Assembly: GCA_934045905.1 (NCBI GenBank)
Contig: OW203762.1
Coordinates: forward strand, 48,633,411-48,697,410
Length of the DNA: 64,000 nt
Direction of reading: 5' to 3'
Origin: Leuctra nigra
Lineage: Eukaryota; Arthropoda; Insecta; Plecoptera; Leuctridae
In this document: positions 13,301 to 25,300 of the stretch, piece by piece
Layout: each line of letters begins with the position of its first letter
Position numbering within the stretch: position 1 is the first letter of the stretch
Translations under genes and position numbers: made by a program
The notes under the pieces: generated by a model
Databases searched by the model: none
Seen by the model: the letters and a program-made list of their open reading frames with translations, nothing else
Told to the model about the DNA's origin: nothing

Positions 13301-16300
13301 TCAAGTTTGGAAAGATCATCCTAACTGTAAAATTAAATATTTTGTTTTGTAAAAATGAATTCGAGGAACAAATTCTCGCAAAAGATTTGATTTAGCATTT
13401 AATAACAAAATCTAATTGCAAGTAAAGAACCTGAATATGTAATGTGGCACCTAGTGTCACAAACGGCTGGCAGATGGCAGATGAATATCATTTGCAATTT
13501 CAAAACCAATGCAAAATGTTGCAGTCATGGAAAGGCAGAACAGATGAATTTATAATCAAATTGAGATCAATTTTGAAGGTAAACACAAAATATGTTTTTT
13601 GTTAAATACCTACCTATGTTGTTTGTTGTAATATGTTCTCATGAGTTTTTACATTTTTAATTATCAATGTCAATATGTTTGTAAATTAAATTTACACTCA
13701 ATGAATAAAAAAATAGCACACAATTTTGATATCTTCAAACATTAAGTGTTTCATTTTTTCGTTTTCTACTGATCACAAATCAAATCCTTTTCATCAACAA
13801 TGGAGTGATTTTTTGATTTCAGGTACAATAAGAAAAAATATTGTTTCCATAGTACTCACTGACCCTTTAATATATTATTTTATACTGCAATATCGAATGG
13901 CATTATATTGTATAGATTGGGAACAAGTAAACAGTGACTCTGTGCAAACCCTGAGTTAGCTAAAATTTTAGACTTTGTTCTTAAATCTGGTTCAATATCC
14001 CATCATGCAAATAACTTTAAATCAATTTGAATTTCTTACATAAGTTATGAATTGGAGAACTCTGGATTCTTAAACAGTTCGAAAGACGAAGTTGGACTTC
14101 TTAATTATATCTAATATTGATATGATATGAATTGATTCGGTTCAACTTCTCACATCTCGCTTTCGAAGTATCAACTTCACATTAGTTGACAATTAATTAA
14201 TACATATTAAATAGGTCCACAAGTCCACAAATGACATCATTTTCTAGCTCCCTTGCTGATATGTTAGACAAAAATACATCCAAGAAATCGAAAAAAGAGA
14301 TAAGTAAGAATACTTATAGAATTGAATCTCCAACAATAGCATAAATATTAACACTATTTTTGTGACCACTGTAACATCTGGTTTTTAGGTATGAATATCT
14401 CAAAATCTTTAGTAACCAACAGGCATTTTATTGTTGAAGGCAAACATGCACAGCAGATTAAACTGCTCCGAGGAAATTACTTGATCGGCTGAACCATTAT
14501 GAAGTAAGCGAGCAGTGTTTAGGACGGAGCTACACTCTTGTGGCTGATTCTTTTGTGCTCGCGCAGATATCGTGCCTGAGCAAATGTTTTATGACACTCG
14601 GAGCACTCGTAAGAAGCATTGGGGTGAGTGTGAATGAGAATGTGGTTTTTCAGCTGCGTCGTGGTTCGAAACGCTTTGCTACACATGCCGCACGGATGCG
14701 GTTTCTCGCCTGTGTGCGTACGCACGTGAGCGTTTAGACCCTGCAAGGTGCGAAACTTCCGGCCGCAGTGAGAGCAGCCGTGCTTCCTGGTGCTCTCCCG
14801 ATGAAACCTCCCGTGGACGTTCAAACAAGAACGAGTCTTGTAAGCCTTGCCGCACACGTGGCAGACGAAGGATCTCTTGTCAAAGTGGGTGAGGGTATGA
14901 TCGTTGCGCAATGCGCTGTTGGCAAACTTTTTGCCACAAACATCGCAACCGTAATTCTTTATGCGTAGATGGACGTCTCGAACGTGACGGCTGAGTTCTT
15001 GCGTTGTTCGGAATTGTTTGCCGCAAATGTGGCACGTGCAAGGTTTCTCCCCAGAGTGGATGCGCAGATGATGAATAAATCTGTAGCGCGTAACAATAGT
15101 GTGGTTGCAATGAGGACAAAGGTAGCGAACTTGACCATTTTCTATGACTCGAGCCTTAGCCACCACCTCATCTTCCTTTGGTGTCCGAGCAACTTGGCTC
15201 CTTGGCAATCTCGTGTGCTGCGTCACATCATCGTCATCATTGTCTTTGTCGTTGTCGTTGCCACAGTGAAGCGTCTTCTGATGTCTCAACATATCATAGT
15301 AACGAGTGTATTCTTTGCCACACCCAGAACAAACACTGCTCTTCTCTGGAAACACATTCACCTTAGTCACCCGGGGCTTCTTTGCAATTCCCCCTGGATG
15401 TAGGTTACTCATATGTCTCTGTAAGTCGTACTTGCGTGTGAAGATTCTCCCACAAATTGTACAAGTGGAACTAGACTCTGGCTCTGGAAAATGTGTCTTC
15501 CTATGAGATGTCAGCTCGTACCTGGTGGGGAATACTTGCATACAAACTGTGCACGTATGTGGCTTGTCCGAATTGTGCACCTTCATGTGCCGTATTAAAT
15601 CAAACCTCCGAAACATTTTACCACACACAGAGCAAGGAATTTTAGTGCTATCCTTCTTGTGGTTGGACACATGTATCATGAAATCGCTCTCACTGGCCTG
15701 GTAAAGATCGTCGCACACATGGCAATGGAACACGCTCATGTGATGGTCATTGGTCATGTGAGAAGCCAGTTGTGTTTTACGTTTGAACAAGAGTCCGCAG
15801 TGAACGCACACAAGCAGACCTGTGTCCGTGACGGCTTCTTGCTGACTTCTAGTTGGTTCTTGGCACCTGCAAGACAAAGCGTTCAGTCACCGCCTACATC
15901 GCTATTTGATCAGCCAAGAGTCGAGCTAATTTCCTACATACTTCACCTCAAAAGGTGTATTAGGATTGAGTAGAATGATTGTGCAATGATGGGAGTAGGA
16001 AATAATACCTCACGATGAAATAAACAAAATAAAGTTATGACTATATTTTATTAATAATTTACGACATAAGTTATGGCAAACAAAATCACATGACATTAAG
16101 TCAACTATAATGCCGATGTCATCTTATTTTGCTGCATGGGTCTTTCTATGGTTATACAAGTATTTCTTCAGGGAAAAGCATTGTTTACAGATTGGGCATT
16201 CAAAGGGTTTCTCAGTTGAATGAGTGAGAGTGTGTCTCCTAAGTTTCTGTCGTTGACTAAAAGACTTGCCGCACTGCGTGCAAGAGAAGGGGGTTTCTCC

Positions 16301-19300
16301 CGTGTGATTCAGGATATGATAGTTAAGCTCCTGCTTGCGACGGAACCGTTTGTCGCAGTGCGGACAAGGATGGCGGAATTCATCCTGATGGTAGATTGAG
16401 TGAGTGTATAGCGATGCTTTCGTCTTGAACGCTTTGCCACAAGTCGGGCAAATGCAAGGCCGGACGCCAGTGTGAACGCGCTCGTGCTCATTGCGTGTTT
16501 GGGCATTTGCAAATAGCCGGCCACACGTGGAACATGGATGGTTCTTGATCTTCTCGTGGACATCACTCACGTGTCGAAATAGTGTGGAAGAGGTGCGGAA
16601 CTGATGAGAGCACACTTGACACACAAACGGTCTCTCTCCAGAGTGAATGCGGAGGTGATCCACGAAACTAGAGTGTTGTTTGATGTTTTTGGCACATATG
16701 TCGCAGTGGTAGAGAATTTGATTATCAACAATGACCTTTGCCCGAGTGATAGCAGCTAGCTGCGTTTTGCTGAGTCGAGTCCTACGTTTCTTGAACTCTA
16801 GATTAGCATGTACTTTGACAGACTGTTTCTTAACAAATAACTCCCGTACTTGTACCTTCACCTGAGAGGCAGACAAGTAATTGACGGTTTGCGGTTCTAT
16901 TTGTTCCCCCAGGAATGAATTGAAGCTATGTGGAGACTGGAAATCCCTGAAAGACAAACATTAATTGTCACTGCAGCACTGAGTAAAAAGCTAAGAGTCT
17001 CTACTTTGACGCTGAATTTGCAGTTGCGTCTCACGTAAATTACATAAAAAAACACTTGCTGGTTGCATGCCAAGATACGATGATTCGGTCTCCAAAAACA
17101 ATCAAATAATCTACTTAAGTGGAATGGAAGACCTAAGAAGTATGGTATACCTACTACAAGCAAACACATTCTCAGATATGATCATTTATGTACACATACG
17201 CTTTATTTTAATATCAACAAAAAGTTGTGACAACATATCTCATTTTATATTAATATCAGTACCTTTTAAAGAGACGTGTTTCAAGAAAATGAGTATTTTA
17301 CACCAGGAATATAAGAAATCAGTACAGAATTATCATACAATATTTCAATAAGAAATGTAAGACCTTGATTCCGTTTAGTAGTATGGTATGCATTCTCATC
17401 CAATTCAAGAAAACAAGAAACACGACTGCACTCTGGTGGCTATTGTGGTACAAGTTAAATTGCAGCTATCAAGGGCGCATTTGTATAAATAGAAATATTT
17501 GCTATAGATGTTTGTTATGACAAAAAGAGTAAATTTATAACTAAATTTCAATTTCAATTTCAATTGTTTCTCCTTTTTCAATACACTATGGGAACACGAA
17601 ATGTGAAAACAAATAAATTAATCAGTAGACTGATAATAGCCATCTTGCCAGAAGTGGCATCATCACGTATCGCTTATTTGCGGGAATAGACGATTCCATT
17701 AAGTATCCGAGAGGCTCTGGTTTCTAAGAAAATTTCACTTCCTGCTTGATTTCCACGTACCTATTGACGTGTGTCAACAATGGGTAACACACGTCAATAG
17801 ATATCTAAAAATCAAACTGCATGTGAATTTATTCTTGATATTGTCACCACTTCATAAGTTATGATTTTATGAAAAGTCATAATATTAACATTCTGTGAGA
17901 TGGGGCAAACCTCCTTATGACATCATAACTTGGGAGTTATGACGTGATAACTGTTTCAAGAATAGCCCTCCAGATACTTTTAGGAATCCTCTATTAAAAA
18001 TCCAGAAATAAACCCTAATAAGAAGTGGTCAAAACTCACTACATTTTGTGGCCTTGTTATTACTCTCAAGGGAGTATTCTATTGAGTCTCATGAGTATAT
18101 GACCATGCAAAATTTTGATCTTTCCAGATCCATTGAGGACCATTTTGATTTTTTAATTAATCAGGAGATATTTATTTTCATTGTATGTAACCAATGAACA
18201 GATTTAAAAAAAGTCTGCAAACCACAGTGGTCTTTACAACAAAATTTCAGATCGATTTCAGTGAAGCAGTGCAGGTCCGTGTCAAGGAGTCATTCACTCT
18301 ATTAGGTACATTACCGATGATATTCTCAATAAAAAAAATGCTCACCAGTAGTACAACATAGAACAGCTTTTTATCAAGGCTAACTCGGCACATTTTACTT
18401 ACTTTCCCCGCAGTGAATACTCAAAGGTCCTTCCATGGGCGTCCATGGGGGTGGGGGCCTTGATGTAAGGAAAAAATTTGTGGTGTTTTACGGCAAGTTT
18501 AATTTTTTTTTAAATATATAAAAAATCATTTCAAATTGTCATAAAACCAAAATATGCCCTGTGGCATATGGTGCTCCACCACCCCAAAGTGTCAATTTTT
18601 TAAAAAAAATATTGTATATTTCAACAAAATACCCCTCAAAATTTCTCAAAGTTGATTTCAAAGTGCCTAAACACCAAAATCCGGGTGGGGGCGCGCCACA
18701 CAACTCCTTCAGCCCGTGGAAAATTGTTTTCCTTACACTTGAGCTGAGAAGAAAATTGTTTCAAGGCCTCTTTTTTGTAAATATACTAGCCACTAAAAAT
18801 AAAAGTACGATCAGTAATCATTAACTGCTAATTACCTAATTAATAATATAAACACGGATTTAATCACAGAAAGAGAACAGCGAGTCGCTTAGCACAGGTT
18901 GCGGACCTGGTCCGCAACTGACCAACTTGAAGTTTGCAATAGATGGGTGGGAGGACAATTATTAACTACCAAAATATAGATATCTTAAAACTAATTATTA
19001 GTGGTGAAGAATCTAATCAGGAGTAAGAATGCATTTTGCTACTCTTCTCATTTCCACTCCTACAATAGTGTATAGTACAAAAATGATCCAGCATCTAGCC
19101 AGGTATATATACAAAACTTTAAAAAAAGTTTTCAGCTATGTATGTATATGCTATGTATTTCAGGTATGTAATTTGTAGATTACATAAAATACTCTTGTAT
19201 TTTTTATTATAAAAATATGTAAAGGAGCCCACAAGAAAATGTATGGCCAAACCATAATTTGAGACGATGAGACAGTAAAAGCAAAACTATGACTGATGAC

Positions 19301-22300
19301 GGAAAATTAAACGAATAGCAAAGACTGCTAGAGAGGAATCGAGCATATAAGCATATTTGAGATGTATCAACAGTTGAAGAAAATTCCTTTTAAATATCTT
19401 TGATATCACATGTGAAGAACTGTTATTGTTTCTGGTTCATCCAAGTGCCAGCCGCACTGCATGAGTCTTGGAATGATTCCGCAAGTATCTCTTCTGCGAG
19501 AAGGATTGGTTACAGACAGGACACTCAAAAGGTTTCTCTGTGGAGTGAGTCAAAATGTGTCTCTTTAACTCCTGACGTTGACGGAATGTCTTCGGACACA
19601 CTTGACAACCAAATGGTTTCTCGCCCGTATGAATCAAGATGTGATCGGTGAGCTCTTGCTTTCGGCGGAACTGCTTATCACACTGCGGACACTGATGTTT
19701 AAAAACGTCCAAGTGAAATGTGTTGTGAACATACAGCGATGCCTTCGTCTTGAAGGTCTTGCCACAGATGTGACAGATGCAAGGCCTATCTCCAGTGTGC
19801 ACGCGCATGTGCTCATTGCGCGCACGACGGTGCGCAAACAGCCTGCCACAGTCGGGACACGGGTGTGTCTTGATCTTGTCGTGAACATCACTCACATGAC
19901 GCACCAGCTGGGAGGCAGTGCGGAACTGCCGGCCACACACGTGGCACGTGAAGGGCCTCTCGCCTGTGTGGATGCGAAGATGAGTCAAGAAGCTGAACTG
20001 ATGCATGATGTTCTTGTTGCAAACCTCGCAATGGAACAGAGTCCTATCACCAACCACCATCTTGGCCCGAGCAACTGCAGCCAGCTGAGATTCGCTTAGA
20101 CGAGACTTGCGCTTGTTCTGTTCTAACTTTGGGCTAGCTTCCCTCGGCTCAATATCGTGCACTCTTTGCCGAGAAGTTGACAAATAAAGAGAGCTTTTTG
20201 GGTCTATTTGTTCCCTCAGGAACGATTTGAAGCTATGTGAAGACACGAGTTCCCTGAAAGACAAAGGTTTAAGAGTGAATGACTATTGGTTTTGGATTTA
20301 TACTTCATTCTATTATCACAGGAAAGGTAGGAAATTTCAATCATTAGGTCCTATAGAAAAATACTGTACATTTGAACGACTATAAAAAGAAAAATTTATT
20401 ACATTGTAAATACGCCGGATATGCAAGTTGAAGTTTAATGGTCCGCGGGATGATGAGTCTTATTATGCCTCTTGAGATAACGCTCTTGCTTGAACCGCTG
20501 ACCACAGGCGGGACAAAAGAATGGCTTGTCTTCGGAATGCAGCAGCTGGTGTTGCAGCATCTCATTCTTGGCACGGAAGCCCCGACTGCAGACGGTACAG
20601 ACATGTGGCTTCTGTCCCGTGTGAGTGATGGTGTGTTTTACTAACTCATGCTGGTTGCGAAATCGCTTTCCGCAGTGCGAGCAGCCGAAAGGAAACACAT
20701 CGGTGTGAGTTTTGTTATGAATGTACAAAGTAGCTTTGGTCTTGAATGTCTTCCCGCATGAGCTACAGACGTACGGCCGCTCACCGCTATGAATCCGACG
20801 ATGATCTTCCAGCGTAGGTTTCGTGGCGAAGTTCCGGCCGCAAACATCGCATGAGTGCTCCTTCACGCCTGCATGTACATGCTTGAGATGATAGTACAAG
20901 CCAGTCTGAGAGAAGCGCTTTCCACACACGTGGCATGTGAAAGCTTTTTCCTTGGTGTGAACCACTTGGTGAGCGCCCAATGTGCGCTTGCACGCCAGCT
21001 GCTTGCCGCACAGTTGGCACTGGAAGCTGGTGGAGCGGCGCACACGGCGCTTCAATCTTTGAGAGGCACCAGACTTCAGCGCCACCTGGAAGCTTTGGAA
21101 TGAAGGCCACCTGCAAGACAAGATTCAGCCTCAAACACGATCTTCTTAATGAGGCTTCTTCTATGAGCGACTTCAAAACTCAAGACTGTTGGTCATTCAA
21201 ATTCAGGCCACAGTATAAAGCAAACACTACGATCCAGAGTGGAGAGAAGTGAGAAGAGTTTGAAAAGGATGGATAGACAAAATCAGTACTTATCTTAACG
21301 AAACCATGTAATCTTTATTATCTTGTTTAGAAAGTATTATCTTGGATATTAAAGAACAGTGGTAAAGCATTATGTATTTAAGCATAGATAATTTTGCAGA
21401 ACCTATAAACATCAAGAATATGATTTTGCTTTTGAATTTAAAATTCTGCTAAACAGGCATTCCATTGCGTTAACGGCTGACACAATTTACACTTAATTAT
21501 TACATAAAAACCCTAAAACAATAATATAACTAGAGCGCTCTTAGTTTTTGAAAATATGCATCCTTGTAAAATGTAATGGTGTTCAATATTTCATTTAAAT
21601 CTAAGAAGTGGCCGAGCTAGAAAATAATTTCGGCACACTTCTTACTAGAAATAAATGAAATTTGGTACACTTTGTGTCACATTTAGCTGGCCAGTAAGAT
21701 ATTTAGAATACCTTTGAAATACCCCTCGTAAGACTGCACGATCAACCTGGTTGCACACAATGAGCGTCTGAGGGATGGACACATAAGCTGTTTTTGCAAA
21801 ATAGTGGCCACACACACCTGACAGACAGTTAAATGTGACATGAAGTGTAGTTACTTACCCACATTGTACGAAAGGATATATACACATATAGAAACTACAA
21901 GAGTTCAAGTTTATGTCCGTCTTTATATCAAGAATATGTGTGATTTGTCCCACCCTCAGCCATTCGGCGTTTCGAACTTCTTTCCGAAATTTAATACCCA
22001 CTTGTTTTCTGAGCACAGTAGTTTTTGTAAATAACTTAATAGGTAGTTACTATAATATTATGTCTGGAAGTAGAAGACTCTGATTTTCATTAGTGTTCCA
22101 AGTATTCCAAATCTTTCATTCTCCGTACGTGCCACTAATATACTTAAACCATTTTTGTGATGTGTAAATAAATTTTTTATAAAAGAAACGCAATGGAATT
22201 GCAAACCAATACTGTACAAAATATATGTTGGGTATTGTATAGAGAAATTAAAATAAGGAAAAGTTGTTTAATAATGTAATCTAAGGTTGTTATTAAGCAC

Positions 22301-25300
22301 AAAATTAGACTTTTGTGATCACATAAACTATACTAGCGACATATTGAAGCAAGTGGCTGGAGGATGTACGCGTGCATGCTTAGCAAGCTCACATTGCGAT
22401 ACAAAGCACTTCTGACATGTTACGCAAGTGTAGGGCTTTTCGCCTGTATGTGCGCGCTGCATGTGAACACTGCGATGGCTGGCACGCTTGAACCTCTTGT
22501 CACAGTGTGCACAGTTGAACGGCGCTTCGTCAGAGTGAGACTTCCGATGCAAATATAGTGTGGAGGAACAGTGGAACGCGCGCCCGCAAGTCTCGCACAC
22601 AAATGGTCGTTCTCCTGTGTGCGTGCGTGCATGATCCGCTAGATCGCGTGTCGTCTTGTAGGCCTTGCCGCATGTCGTGCACACGTGGTCACGTATGCAT
22701 TCATGCACAGAGCGCACGTGGCGCCACAGGCCGGCGTTCCCAGCAAACTGTTTGCCGCACACGTGACACGTGTAAGGTCGCTCGCCAGTGTGAGTGCGCC
22801 GATGGTCGGCCAGCTTGTGTTTCGACTTCAACTCGCGCAGGCAAATGTCACAAGTGTACTTCTTGCTCTTCCTGCAAGACAAATCAATTCTCAAGCCTTC
22901 CATCCGGCCAGGCTTCACAGTAGATGTTTGCCATTCATTTGTTATTCAGGAGAGACAGAGAGGATGTGATTAAGGCCACAAAAATGAGGTAACTATCAGT
23001 TTCAATGCAATCTAGGTCCATTTCCACACTATATCACAAGTTCCCAACAATGTTACATCTTTTGTACAACCATCAGCGAATATCATGTGTCAACAATGTA
23101 ATAATAATACATTATACAAAAGAGGACACTAGATTGAGCTAGAAGTAGTCAAGCGTAATTTATATTAAATTAAAGGGAAATATTAATAAAGATTTCACAT
23201 TAATATAAATATTAGGGGTGTGCGAGTACTCGAAATTTCGAGTTCGAGTCGAGTTTGGGGGGTGAATCGAGTCAAAAAGGGTTAAACTCGACTTTATCTA
23301 TCCTGCCTACATCCTTAACAGACCCCTACCTACTTCTTCCATCAATAATCCACTCCTCAACTCACAAGAACACATGCATTTCTGTTAAAATGTCACACAA
23401 TGAAATAATAATGACGCATTGTTGGATGAAATTGTTGAGATTTGGGAAATATGATATTCCTGCTGATAAGTGACATAACTCGTCTAAGTGCTTCCGACAA
23501 TACTTCTAGGAATGCAAAAACCCAGAATTTTGGCCTAAGGAAGTTCTAGGGTCTTTGGCCTTTACATTCTATGTAGTGCCTAGTACCTAGTAGTATTTCT
23601 AGTTGCAGATTGCATGGATTTTTTCCCCCAAAATACAGCAGCTGTTAAAGCTTAGATCTTTACTTGTCATTCCAAGCTACAAATTTCTAGTAGCAGCACT
23701 TCAAACCACAGTAGTATGAGAATCAAAATTATTTACCTATATACATCTTATCTTATTATCTAGTGGAGCGGTCGCTCCACCCAGCCAAGTCGTACTGTAC
23801 ACTCACACTCACTCAACATACCCTAAATGCCTAATAAACTGAGGAGCAGACCATCTAGTGGAGCGGTCGCTCCACCCAGCCAAGTCGTACTGTACACTCA
23901 CACTCACTCAACATACCGTAAATGCCTAATAAACTGAGGAGCAGACCAAACACTTTTACTGTAAGCAACAACATGGCATTTTCGGCCTACTGGATCTTAA
24001 AATTGGAAAATCTCACATTGTTGTGAAATGTCTTAATTTCGAGCTATGGCCCACCCCATCCCATATACCAAATTTGGGAACAACAGGTTTTGCCATTTGC
24101 GAGCTAGAGGGCCATGAAAACAGTGAAATTATACCCCTTCTTAAAGCTATCTGATGATGATGATGATGATGATTCAGATATCAGGAAACATTGTTGACAG
24201 GGCCACAGCCTAAACGGCTAAACCGATCGATCTGAAATTTTTACCACATGTGCACTTTTGGCGTCTGATGATACCTTGCCCTTATGAATTTTTTGTGCCG
24301 CCATTTTGAAACCGGAAGTGACGTCATATCTTGAAAACGGCTGAACCGATCGGAACGAAATTTGCGCCAATCGATTCAGACGGTCCTCTATAAGAAATAA
24401 CAATAGTGAAATTAAAGTTTTCTAATTACTGAAACCGGAAATGACGTCATAGTTTAGCGAAATCTGCCTAAATTCACTTCCCTTTATATAAAAACCAACT
24501 ACATATTCAGAAGGCTTATAATGAAATATTAGTATTTATATACATATTAATACAATGTGTAAGAGCTTTCAGCCGCCATTTTGAAAACCGGATGTGATGC
24601 CATATCTCGAAAACGGCTGGACCCATGGAACGATGCTTTCGCAATAATTCATGGCATATCACTTGTTTATATTTAGCTCCAAACATATTTTTTTAGTAAC
24701 TAATTCGGAAATGGCGTATTTTTTTAAAGGAATTAGCCATTGTTGCCCTAATAAGTTTTACAAGTTGTGTAAATAAACTAAAAAAATAAGTGATATCCCC
24801 ATAAAAAACACTCCGTGTAAAAAAACAGCCAAGTCTCTTCAACTAAAAAAAAAAATTATGAAATCTAAAATTTCTGCACTGAAACGTAGTGATATCAAAA
24901 AATGAGCCAAGTCAAAACTTTATTTGAAAATTAAAAAATACTTGGCGCATCGTTTTTTTAGGGCATTGTAGGTATAGGTACTATAAGTATATGTATTTAT
25001 ATCTAGCCTATACTTCTAAGCTATTTATATACACGATGCGCCAAGTATTTTTTAATTTTCAAATAAAGTTTTGACTTGGCTCATTTTTTGATTCACTACG
25101 TTTCAGTGCAGAAATTTTAGATTTCATAATTTTTTTTTTTAGTTGAAGAGACTTGGCTGTTTTTTTACACGGAGTGTTTTTTATGGGGATAAGAAATTAC
25201 ATGAATTAGCAGCCCTACAATGTATAGATGATGTATGATTAATGTAAATATTTCTATTCATTTTGTGATGGTCGAATAATAATTTTATGACCTAATAGTA

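Larger units (their letters stand above)
16947..19202. other. Spacer between exons D and E
   Basis: Holds the second 280-bp repeat copy and a composite MITE (17405-17995). About 18,440-18,730 has a G/C-rich patch (GGGTGGGGGCC, GGTGGGGGCGCGCC) of unknown origin. The rest shows nothing recognisable. Confidence 0.5.

Noticed and set aside
23758..23947. CRISPR-like repeats
   Set aside because: Only two contiguous 95-bp units without spacers, in an animal genome and inside a transposon.
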